A stretch of DNA of 64,000 bases from an uncultured Aquimarina sp. (GTDB lineage: Bacteria; Bacteroidota; Bacteroidia; Flavobacteriales; Flavobacteriaceae): positions 1 to 64,000 of the forward strand of contig CANLEM010000008.1 of the NCBI GenBank assembly GCA_947489685.1, given 5' to 3'. This document shows, in pieces, positions 17,952 to 25,089 of the stretch. The position numbers and the translations under genes are program-made. Below the pieces are notes generated by a model, which was given only the letters and a program-made list of their open reading frames with translations, was not told the origin of the DNA and did no database searches. Positions within the stretch are counted from its first letter, which is position 1; the number at the start of each line of letters is the position of its first letter.

Positions 17952-18674
17952 ATGAGCAGTATACATAAAGATATCTTTGGAGAAGCTATAAAAGATTTCT
18001 ATCATCAAAATTACACCGAAGATATAGTGGTGCATGCCCCAGATTTTGAAAACGATAGTATCCCTATCCCTTATTTATTTAGATCGTATGATGAAATGCC
18101 CAAAATAGAGCAAAAAGCATTAGAACTATCTTTTGGAAAGGTATTGGATGTAGGTTGCGGAGCAGGAAGCCATAGTTTGTTTCTTCAAAATGAAAAAAAA
18201 CTTGATGTTACCGCTATAGATATTTCTGAAGGCGCTATAGAAATAGCCAAAAAACGAGGTTTACAACATACTCTCGTTCAAGATATTTATGATCATAAAG
18301 CAAAGTATGATACCTTATTGTTTCTTATGAATGGTAGCGGAATTATTGGAAAACTAACCCAGATTGATCGTTTTTTTACGCATATAAAAACAGTATTGGC
18401 TCCAGGTGGTCAACTACTTATGGACTCATCAGACATTTCTTATTTATTTACCGATGATGAGGGTGGTTTTTGGGTAGATGCTAGCGCTGGTTATTATGGC
18501 GAAATGCAATATAAAATGAGTTATAAAAAGCTAACTTCAGATTGGTTTGATTGGTTATATATTGATTATAACACGCTCCAAAACGCTGCCAATGCGCATG
18601 GTTTTTTATGTGAATTGTTATTAGAAGGAAAAAATAACGACTATTTAGCCAGGATTACTTTAGCAAACCTTTAG
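17952..18674 (+). CDS. Class I SAM-dependent methyltransferase
   Basis: 240 residues from ATG 17952; an upstream in-frame ATG at 17874 would overlap the start of the divergent ykgJ gene and adds residues unlike the family. Motif I is VLDVGCGAGSHSLFLQ near residue 65, then VTAIDISEGAIEIAKKRG (motif II, acidic residue binding the SAM ribose) and GGQLLMDSSD after it. These are the SAM-binding hallmarks of Rossmann-fold methyltransferases. The substrate is not evident. An N-terminal ~50-residue extension (VHAPDFENDSIPIPYLFR) may be a substrate cap. Confidence 0.85.
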   Translation: MSSIHKDIFGEAIKDFYHQNYTEDIVVHAPDFENDSIPIPYLFRSYDEMPKIEQKALELSFGKVLDVGCGAGSHSLFLQNEKKLDVTAIDISEGAIEIAKKRGLQHTLVQDIYDHKAKYDTLLFLMNGSGIIGKLTQIDRFFTHIKTVLAPGGQLLMDSSDISYLFTDDEGGFWVDASAGYYGEMQYKMSYKKLTSDWFDWLYIDYNTLQNAANAHGFLCELLLEGKNNDYLARITLANL

Positions 18675-18765
18675 TAATGGTATAATCTTTGTGGCTATAT
18701 CTGCTTTATTACACTTTACTTTTAAAAGTGTTTAAAACAGTATCGTAACTAAAAAAATAAATCTC

Positions 18766-19536
18766 GTGCAAATCACCAAATTTTTCTCATACCTCTTATT
18801 CTCTTCTTTTATTTTAATTAGCTGTTCAGACGATGATGACAACAACCCAATAGATAGTGCAATACAGATAGAGAACCGACAACCTTTAGGGAGTTCGGCA
18901 AATGCACTTTTAAGCGGCGGTACTTTTACTGGTTTAACTGTTGAAATGGTTTCTGTACAAGGGTTCGAACCCACTACAACCGCAGTAAATGCTTTTAAAC
19001 AATTTCTGGAAGACAGATTGTTTAAACCAGATGGCATCACTATTAATCAACGCTCTGTGCCCTCATCAAACACAGCACCTTTTTCTATTGAAGAAATTTC
19101 AGAAATTGAAAATAATACACGTACACTTTTTAATGCAGGTGATGAAATTACGGTCTATGTTTATTTTGCCGATGGTAGTAAAGAAGATGATACCAATGTA
19201 CAAGTTACTTTGGGTACAGCTTATCGAAATACATCAATGGTTATTTATGAAGGTACGCTTCGTCAATTAAGCACAAGACCAAATGCTCCTTTATTGAGCA
19301 CTATAGAAACGGCCACTTTAAATCATGAATTTGCGCATTTAATGGGGTTGGTAAATATCGGAACACCTTTACAATCTGATCATGAAGACCCAGAAGCAAG
19401 TGGCCATTGTAATGTACCTAGTTGTTTGATGGAAGCTGCCATACAATTTGGTAGTGGTATGATGGGCTTAGGTGATATGGTACCAGAGTTAGATGCCCAA
19501 TGTATTGCAGATTTACAAGCAAATGGCGGTAGGTAA
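18766..19536 (+). CDS. Metzincin-like zinc metalloprotease lipoprotein
   Basis: The start is GTG 18766, giving MQITKFFSYLLFSSFILISCSDDDDN: a lipobox followed by acidic residues, a surface-export signal in Bacteroidota. The C-terminal half has HEFAHLMGLVN (His187, Glu188, His191) with further His/Asp in SDHEDPEASGHC and a Met in CLMEAA that could be the Met-turn. The zinc-binding helix is clear; the third ligand is less certain because the spacing departs from standard HExxHxxGxxH. No propeptide Cys switch was seen. It is likely a monocistronic gene ending at the 19540 terminator. The substrate is unknown. Confidence 0.75.
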   Translation: MQITKFFSYLLFSSFILISCSDDDDNNPIDSAIQIENRQPLGSSANALLSGGTFTGLTVEMVSVQGFEPTTTAVNAFKQFLEDRLFKPDGITINQRSVPSSNTAPFSIEEISEIENNTRTLFNAGDEITVYVYFADGSKEDDTNVQVTLGTAYRNTSMVIYEGTLRQLSTRPNAPLLSTIETATLNHEFAHLMGLVNIGTPLQSDHEDPEASGHCNVPSCLMEAAIQFGSGMMGLGDMVPELDAQCIADLQANGGR

Positions 19537-19539
19537 TAA

Positions 19540-19576
19540 AAAAGCACCATCCATAGTTTATTCTGATGATGCTTTT
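19540..19576. terminator. Terminator between the lipoprotein protease and doxX-like genes
   Basis: AAAAGCACCATC and GATGATGCTTTT form a 12-bp stem with one G-U pair, with flanking A and T tracts. It lies between convergent genes. Confidence 0.75.
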
Positions 19577-19614
19577 AAAATTCACTCGCATTCCAAGCAA
19601 AAAACCTCTCAAGT

Positions 19615-20001
19615 TTAATTCATTGCTTTTACTTGTACATTAGCACTTGATAGTTTTACTAATGCGAATGCTCCAACTGCCATAACAATATCTCTAACGG
19701 CTACATCAATATATTGCCCACTAAACACCAAGGTTACTGCTAAAGCCAATAACCACCCCATAACAACGTATCCTCCTATTTTTGGTCGAGTAAGCACCAA
19801 GATTCCGGCTATAACTTCTATCACTCCTACAACCATCATAAATATTTCTGCATTGATTGGCAACATATCGACAATACTAGCAGACAAATACATACTCCAA
19901 TCTGTAAGAATATTTGTAAACTTATCTAATCCAGCTACAATCGGTACTATGCCGTAGGTATATTTTAACAGGCTGACAACTGTATTTATTTGTGCATTCA
20001 T
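19615..20001 (-). CDS. DoxX-like small membrane protein
   Basis: 128 residues, mostly four membrane helices: LLKYTYGIVPIVAGLDKF, EIFMMVVGVIEVIAGILVL, YVVMGWLLALAVTLVFSGQY and DIVMAVGAFALVKL. The first helix has the GLDKFTN turn typical of DoxX/DoxX-like proteins. DoxX proteins are linked to thiosulfate or quinone redox chemistry and oxidative stress in some bacteria, but most are uncharacterised. It is divergently transcribed from an ECF sigma gene and shares with it a perfectly symmetric promoter region, which suggests it is a direct target of that sigma factor. Confidence 0.75.
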   Translation of the reverse strand: MNAQINTVVSLLKYTYGIVPIVAGLDKFTNILTDWSMYLSASIVDMLPINAEIFMMVVGVIEVIAGILVLTRPKIGGYVVMGWLLALAVTLVFSGQYIDVAVRDIVMAVGAFALVKLSSANVQVKAMN

Positions 20002-20029
20002 TACATTTTATATTTTTAGTTATTCCATT

Positions 20030-20071
20030 TTTAGATAAAAAACAATACAATTGGTTACAAAACTTTGTAAC
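20030..20071 (-). promoter_or_regulatory. Candidate ECF promoter for the doxX-like gene
   Basis: On the - strand TTTGTAAC (20061-20054) is followed after 18 bases by TCTAAA (20035-20030), about 29 bp from the start codon. It has the same sequence and spacing as the + strand element facing the sigma gene. ECF -35 boxes commonly end in AAC. Confidence 0.6.
20054..20071. promoter_or_regulatory. Perfect inverted repeat at the centre of the divergent promoter
   Basis: GTTACAAA-AC-TTTGTAAC: 8-bp arms with a 2-bp spacer. Its two arms are the -35-like boxes of the two divergent promoters. It may instead be an operator for a dimeric regulator. Confidence 0.6.
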
Positions 20072-20095
20072 TTTTTAGGAGTTTTTTAATCTAAA
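20064..20095 (+). promoter_or_regulatory. Candidate ECF promoter for the sigma gene itself
   Basis: TTTGTAAC (20064-20071), 18 bases, then TCTAAA (20090-20095), 16 bp before ATG 20112. It matches the divergent element exactly in both boxes and spacing, suggesting autoregulation. Confidence 0.6.
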
Positions 20096-20111
20096 GGGTA
20101 AATAAAAAACT

Positions 20112-20780
20112 ATGGAACGGATTAAAATCAATGACTATAGAACACATAAAATATCAGATTTTGATGTAATCTCCCGGATTCATTCTGGCGAAAAAGAGTT
20201 GTATGAAATTTTGTTGCGCAGAAATAATCAAAAGTTATTTAGAGTGGTAAGAAGTTATATCAATGATCTCGAAGAAATTGAGGACATTATGCAAAATACT
20301 TACTTAAAGGCATACGAAAAATTGCATCAATTTAAATACAATGCTCAATTTTCTACATGGCTTTTAAGAATTGGGATTAACGAAACTCTTGCGCGCCTCA
20401 AAGCCAAAACAAAATACATTGATCTTCATCTTTCAGAAAACTATACATCAAATCTAATCCTAGAAATCCCAGATAGCGAACAGTTAAACCCAGAAATGAA
20501 AATGATCAGACAGGAGGCAAAACAAACACTTGAGAAAGCTATCGATACATTAGATGTAAAATATAGAACCGTTTACATCCTAAGAGAAATCGAAGGCATG
20601 AATATAGCCGAAGTGTCAAACTGTTTAGGACTTACTACATCCAATGTAAAAGTTCGTCTTCATCGTGCAAAAGAAATGATTCGAGAAGAGTTATATGAGA
20701 TTTCTATCAAAACCGATATTTTCGAATTTGGATTTAATAAATGTGATCGTCTTGTAGAGCGTGTAATGAAAACTATTTAG
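20112..20780 (+). CDS. ECF-type RNA polymerase sigma factor
   Basis: 222 residues. Region 2: LYEILLRRNNQKLFRVVRSY..LEEIEDIMQNTYLKAYEKLHQF..FSTWLLRIGINETLARLKAK. Region 4: TLDVKYRTVYILREIEGMNIAEVSNCLGLTTSNVKVRLHRAKEMIREEL, the helix-turn-helix that reads -35 DNA. It carries a ~25-residue N-terminal extension and a short C-terminal tail (FGFNKCDRLVERVMK). No anti-sigma gene is adjacent, so control may be by its own promoter or by an unlinked factor. The 3' end overlaps the convergent amidohydrolase gene by 8 bp. The divergent doxX-like gene is the likely target. Confidence 0.9.
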   Translation: MERIKINDYRTHKISDFDVISRIHSGEKELYEILLRRNNQKLFRVVRSYINDLEEIEDIMQNTYLKAYEKLHQFKYNAQFSTWLLRIGINETLARLKAKTKYIDLHLSENYTSNLILEIPDSEQLNPEMKMIRQEAKQTLEKAIDTLDVKYRTVYILREIEGMNIAEVSNCLGLTTSNVKVRLHRAKEMIREELYEISIKTDIFEFGFNKCDRLVERVMKTI

Positions 20781-22410
20781 TATCGTTACCAAACACTTTT
20801 TCGCCATCGATATAGGTAGCTTGTACCTTTACATTTGGAATTTTATCTTCATCAATTTCCATAACATCCTCTTCAAGGATCACAAAATCTGCTACTTTAC
20901 CTATTGTAATACTTCCTTTTTCGGTTTCTTCAAAATTACTATATGCTGCCCACAAAGTCATTCCCTTTAGGGTTTCTTCTCGGGTTAAAGCATCTTGTTT
21001 CTGAAAACCTCCTTTGGGATATTGTTTTAAATCTTTACGCGCAACTGCAGCATAAAATGTATAGAAAGGGCTTACATGTTCTACCGGATAATCAGTTCCC
21101 AGAGCAATTTTGCCTGTTTTTTCCAACAGTTTTTTATAGGCATATGCTCCTTTTATACGTTCTTCTCCTAATCGTTCATCTGCCCAATACATATCACTAG
21201 TTGCATGGGTGGGTTGCACACTCATCACCAGGTTATCGTTAAGATTTTCAAACTCTTCGGGAGCTACGACTTGAGCATGCTCTACTCGCCATCTACGATT
21301 TGATTTATTTTGAAGCACTTCGGTATAGGTATTCATGACCACTGCATTGGCCGAATCTCCTATAGCATGTGTATTCATTTGAAAAGCAGAACCCGCCAAT
21401 CGCTTAGCCAGAGTTTTAAAATCATCTACACCAATAACCATTGCACCATGATGCTCGTCTTGATCACTATAAGGTTGTTTTAATACAGCCCCTCTCGACC
21501 CTAAGGCTCCGTCTGCATATACTTTAAACGAAGATACGTTTAACCTATCAGTCTTATACACTCCCTCTTTTAGGTAATAATCAACATACTCGGGCACATT
21601 ACTTATCATAGCATACATCCTAATTTTAAGCTCCTTTGCTTTTTGCAAACTATCTACTATACGTATTACCTCAGGACTTAATCCTGCATCATCAACAGTT
21701 GTTAACCCATATCCAAAATTAATACTTTGGGCATCCTTTAACCCTTGCACTTGTTCAGCTACTGTGGGTTGGGGTATAATTTTATTCACCATTCCCATTG
21801 GCGTATCCACCAATACACCAGTAAGTTTTCCGTCTTTAACGATAACTTCTCCTCCCGGGACTTTGGTATCGACAGTAATCCCAGCCATATCCAATGCTTT
21901 TTGATTTGCCAACATAGCATGACCATCCACCCTTTTTACCGCCACAGGCGTATCAGGAAATAGGCTATCTAACTTTTCTTTGGTAGGAAATTCTTTTATC
22001 TCCCAATCATTTTGATCCCAACCTCTTCCTGTAATGAAGGCTACATTCTTCTTTTTTTGAAATTTGACTATACGATCTAGCACTTCGTCATAGCTTTTGG
22101 TACCCATAAGATCAACCTTTTGTAGTTGCATACCCAAACCATAAAAATGACAATGTGCATCAATAAGTCCTGGTACAATTGTTTTACCCTTAGCATCAAT
22201 CGTTGTGGTAGCATTATACTTTTTAAGAATATCTTCATTTGTACCAACGGCTACAAATTTACCTTCTTGAATAGCAAAAGCCTCGGCTTTTGGTTGCGTA
22301 TCATCTACAGTATAGACATTTGCATTGGTAACAACCAGATCGGCCGGCGTGGGTTGTTGACAAGAAATAAAAAGTGAAATACTAATGAGTAAAAAAGCAA
22401 ACTTTTGCAT
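20773..22410 (-). CDS. Amidohydrolase family 3 (YtcJ-like) lipoprotein
   Basis: 545 residues with a lipobox in LLISISLFISCQQPTPADL. The fold is the YtcJ-type amidohydrolase: VVTNANVYTVDD..AFAIQEGKFVAVG, the metal motif PGLIDAHCHFYG, GRGWDQNDW, TTVDDAGL, FQMNTHAIGDSANAVVMNTY, RWRVEHAQ, IALGTDYPVE and the closing GKVADFVILEED. Such enzymes hydrolyse amide or related bonds with a dinuclear metal centre; the substrate cannot be inferred. The predicted location is periplasmic or outer-membrane-anchored. Its stop overlaps the sigma gene end by 8 bp (convergent). Confidence 0.85.
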   Translation of the reverse strand: MQKFAFLLISISLFISCQQPTPADLVVTNANVYTVDDTQPKAEAFAIQEGKFVAVGTNEDILKKYNATTTIDAKGKTIVPGLIDAHCHFYGLGMQLQKVDLMGTKSYDEVLDRIVKFQKKKNVAFITGRGWDQNDWEIKEFPTKEKLDSLFPDTPVAVKRVDGHAMLANQKALDMAGITVDTKVPGGEVIVKDGKLTGVLVDTPMGMVNKIIPQPTVAEQVQGLKDAQSINFGYGLTTVDDAGLSPEVIRIVDSLQKAKELKIRMYAMISNVPEYVDYYLKEGVYKTDRLNVSSFKVYADGALGSRGAVLKQPYSDQDEHHGAMVIGVDDFKTLAKRLAGSAFQMNTHAIGDSANAVVMNTYTEVLQNKSNRRWRVEHAQVVAPEEFENLNDNLVMSVQPTHATSDMYWADERLGEERIKGAYAYKKLLEKTGKIALGTDYPVEHVSPFYTFYAAVARKDLKQYPKGGFQKQDALTREETLKGMTLWAAYSNFEETEKGSITIGKVADFVILEEDVMEIDEDKIPNVKVQATYIDGEKVFGNDTK

Positions 22411-22828
22411 GATGTAGTTGAGTTAATTTGTGTTTACAAGGTCTAAAAATAGGGATATCTATATCGCAAAGGGGTTAAGGTTTTCTTAATAAAATATGGT
22501 TACAATTAAACTAGACTACCTTTTATTGATTCGCTAAGAGTTTAGGTTAATATCCCCCTAATCAAACTCCAGAAAATTCCCCTATCAAAAAGGGATATAA
22601 TCCCCTGAGAACCTTTCCATTATTTACATTAGGTTTGCCAGTGTAATCGTATTGATAAAAATCATATCATTATAAATCATGACATATCATCTGCAAATAA
22701 CTCAGATGAAACTAAGCAGTAATCGTCATACTCGCAATAAAAACCGCTTTTCGGCGGTTTTTTTAATGATACAAAACGCAACCGATTTAAAAAAAAGCAT
22801 CTACTACATACACATCAATTCTAAAATC
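22411..22828. other. Intergenic region with CCCC boxes, a promoter-like element and an isolated terminator
   Basis: Holds C-rich boxes at 22554, 22579 and 22602, a TAGGTTTG (TAnnTTTG-like) element at 22630-22637, and a strong hairpin at about 22738-22765. The lipoprotein frame extends upstream to 22679 but there encodes non-family residues through the hairpin. The arrangement suggests a short non-coding transcript (separate entry). Confidence 0.5.
22644..22765 (+). ncRNA. Possible ~120-nt small RNA upstream of the lipocalin-like lipoprotein
   Basis: A promoter-like TAGGTTTG box (22630-22637) is followed about 100 bp later by a terminator: AAAACCGC, loop TTTTC, GGCGGTTTT and a T run (22739-22765), 64 bp before the likely lipoprotein start. 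No annotated gene ends here, so the terminator must serve a short transcript or attenuate the lipoprotein mRNA. Confidence 0.35.
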
Positions 22829-23227
22829 ATGATTCGTTATACATTACTTGTTTTGCTGGTTTTCTCTTTGTTTTCATGTTCAAGCGATGATGATAATAGC
22901 CCTTCGAACCTAATAGGTAAATGGCGTTTGTATGAACAGTTGGCTGACCCTGGAGATGGTAGCGGTACCTTCAGACCAATTGATAGTGATAAAACATTAG
23001 AGTTTTTTGCCAATGGAGTGATCACCTCTCAAAACGGTTCTTTATGCGAACCCTATTCTACTGAGCAAATTACAACAGGCACCTATTCTGTACCAGAAAA
23101 TAACATAACTACAAATTGTCAAAATCCAAGTATTACTACTATCTCTTTTGAAATAGTCGGTACCGATCTGATTCTTAATTTTGTCTCTATTGAGGGGTTT
23201 TCTCAAAAATTCAGAAAGATTTTATAA
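22829..23227 (+). CDS. Lipocalin-like surface lipoprotein
   Basis: 132 residues from ATG 22829: MIRYTLLVLLVFSLFSCSSDDDN has a lipobox and an acidic export signal. The rest (NLIGKWRLYEQLADPGDGSG..LEFFANGVITSQNG..TGTYSVPENNI..ISFEIVGTDLILNFVS) is the pattern of short lipocalin-like proteins common in flavobacteria: GKW near the start, an F..NG strand pair and an L-x-L strand near the end. The longer frame from 22679 runs through a terminator hairpin and is rejected. A ligand-binding beta barrel is inferred; the ligand is unknown. Confidence 0.75.
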   Translation: MIRYTLLVLLVFSLFSCSSDDDNSPSNLIGKWRLYEQLADPGDGSGTFRPIDSDKTLEFFANGVITSQNGSLCEPYSTEQITTGTYSVPENNITTNCQNPSITTISFEIVGTDLILNFVSIEGFSQKFRKIL

Positions 23228-23360
23228 GCTCATTGACATACTTTTGAACATCCATTTTCGAAAACAATTATGCTATTTGATCTAGATAGTATAGTTATTT
23301 TTAATACGTATTCTCAAAAAAACTATTAGCTTTACAAAAACCGTTCAGCCAACTTAACAC

Positions 23361-24377
23361 ATGACAGAACTTAAAGAAAAATATGGATTCCCTCTTTTTA
23401 CGAAAGAGACGAATCTGGTGTATTTAAGTCACGAGAGAAAACTTATAATATCCGACCTTTGGGCATTTTGGGATTATGTTATTAAGAAGAAAAACACTGA
23501 TAAAAAATTCTTACTCTCATTATTAGAACAGGCTAAAAATTTTTACAATGCTGCAGAAAATGCTCCTCTAAGTACTAAACCTTTGTTATTTTATTATTCA
23601 TTTCTAAATCTCGCAAAAATTGTATTAAATCTTGAATACAATTATGGTGAAAGAATTCATTATCTACACGGGATTAGCGAACGTAACCATAATTCTTTCA
23701 GAAGAAGTGGTATTACTTTACAACCCATCGAAAAAGGTAAAATAAAGGTAGCCTCTGAGTTATATAAATTATTTAATGGTGTAACTATAGACACAAATAC
23801 TACTATAAATCTTAAAAGTTTACTTTCGCATAATGTAGGAATTCATAGAGCATACAGCGAGATATATAGGCAAAATGAAGCTTTTTGTAAATTATCTAAT
23901 GTTGAGTATTTCAAGAATGGAATGCAAATTGGCATGAAAGCCAAAATACAATGCGATGGTCGAGATATTACCACTCTTAAAAATCTAGGGTATACTATCG
24001 AAAAAATTGACAATATCCCTTATATAATCGAAACATTACAAACGAGTCGATATCACCCAGCGCGTGAAGATTACCATTCTTTATCACAACAAATCCTGGC
24101 CAAAGGAATTTGGTATTATGTTGGAGATAATGGGTACACGATGTACTTATCAAAACAAAAGCAACATCGCTACCCTACAGAAATGATTATTTATTGGACT
24201 ATCTTTTATCTAGGGTCGATCACAAGATATCGTCCTAATCTTTTTAAGGAAATATTTAATGATATGGAGCAATGGTTGATGAGTGAATTTTTAACCACAC
24301 AACCCAAACAATTCCTATATTTAACCACTGCAAAAATGTTAGGACAAAAAGTTATGAAAGCCTATACTAGTTTTTAA
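23361..24377 (+). CDS. YaaC-like protein
   Basis: 338 residues, no signal peptide or membrane helix. Recognisable YaaC-type features: AKNFYNAAENAPLSTKPLLFYYSFLNLAKI near residue 60-90, HGISER, and near the C-terminus WTIFYLGSITRYRPNLFKEI followed by a segment ending SEFLTTQPKQFLYL. YaaC is an uncharacterised family named from Bacillus subtilis. It is alpha-helical and cytoplasmic by appearance. A GNAT acetyltransferase follows 34 bp downstream on the same strand, so the two may be co-transcribed. The assignment rests on remembered family motifs. Confidence 0.6.
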   Translation: MTELKEKYGFPLFTKETNLVYLSHERKLIISDLWAFWDYVIKKKNTDKKFLLSLLEQAKNFYNAAENAPLSTKPLLFYYSFLNLAKIVLNLEYNYGERIHYLHGISERNHNSFRRSGITLQPIEKGKIKVASELYKLFNGVTIDTNTTINLKSLLSHNVGIHRAYSEIYRQNEAFCKLSNVEYFKNGMQIGMKAKIQCDGRDITTLKNLGYTIEKIDNIPYIIETLQTSRYHPAREDYHSLSQQILAKGIWYYVGDNGYTMYLSKQKQHRYPTEMIIYWTIFYLGSITRYRPNLFKEIFNDMEQWLMSEFLTTQPKQFLYLTTAKMLGQKVMKAYTSF

Positions 24378-24411
24378 TAAATACACTCCGTAATCAAACC
24401 AAATTTGGGCT

Positions 24412-24939
24412 ATGAAATTTGATAATTATTCTATACGATTACTAACAGTCGAGGATTTGAAACCTTATTTTAAACTTGTAGAAAAGAATAGATCAAGGCT
24501 CGAAGATTTTTTCACAGGAACGGTTTCCAAAACACAAACGCTGGAGGACACAAAGACATTTCTTGTTGAAATTACAGAATTAGTTAAAAACAAAAAATAT
24601 TTCCCTTATATCATTATCGATAATTCTACTGGTACTATAATTGGTTTTTTGGACTTAAAGAATATCGATTGGAATATTCCAAAATCCGAATTAGGTTGTT
24701 ATATCGATAAAGACTATTCTGGTAAAGGGATAACATCAAAGGCTTTTCAGCTGTTTTGCGATTTTTGTTTTACAGAGTATAATTTCAAAAAACTTTTTCT
24801 AAGAACGCATGCAAGTAATCATTCTGCGAGAAAGGTTGCCGAAAAGTGCGGTTTCGAAATCGAAGGAACTATACGATGCGATTATAAAACCACTTCTGGA
24901 GAAATTGTGGATCTTATCTATTATGGTAAATTGAATTAG
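24412..24939 (+). CDS. GNAT family N-acetyltransferase (RimJ/RimL-like)
   Basis: 175 residues. SIRLLTVEDLKPYFKLVEKN opens the RimL-type fold; GFLDLKNIDWNIPKSELGCYIDKDYSGKGITSKAFQLFCDF contains the acetyl-CoA pyrophosphate-binding loop (DYSGKGI), and LRTHASNHSARKVAEKCGFEIEGTIR is the conserved motif B. It likely acetylates a ribosomal protein N-terminus or a small molecule; the family does not tell which. It lies directly after the YaaC-like gene. Confidence 0.85.
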   Translation: MKFDNYSIRLLTVEDLKPYFKLVEKNRSRLEDFFTGTVSKTQTLEDTKTFLVEITELVKNKKYFPYIIIDNSTGTIIGFLDLKNIDWNIPKSELGCYIDKDYSGKGITSKAFQLFCDFCFTEYNFKKLFLRTHASNHSARKVAEKCGFEIEGTIRCDYKTTSGEIVDLIYYGKLN

Positions 24940-25033
24940 GTCAATCTACCATTATCTAGGCTTTATTATGTATCCTCTATGAAAAACAATTATTTTGCCG
25001 ACACTCTTGATCTCATGATCATGAATACATAAC

Positions 25034-25069
25034 AAAAAAGCGCTCAAATTGTAATTTGAGCGCTTTTCT
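25034..25069. terminator. Bidirectional terminator between GNAT and DUF885 genes
   Basis: AAAAGCGCTCAAATT and AATTTGAGCGCTTTT form a 15-bp perfect stem with A and T tracts on either side. Confidence 0.85.
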
Positions 25070-25089
25070 AAATTTAATTTAAGTGATTA

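Noticed and set aside
20773..20780. 8-bp overlap of the convergent sigma and amidohydrolase genes (also 14 bp between kdsA and DUF1801) as a possible frame error
   Set aside because: Both stops are clear and both proteins have full-length family profiles, so short convergent overlap is more likely than an error.
22679..22828. Fifty-residue extension of the lipocalin-like lipoprotein
   Set aside because: It would place the lipobox 60+ residues from the N-terminus and translate a terminator hairpin.
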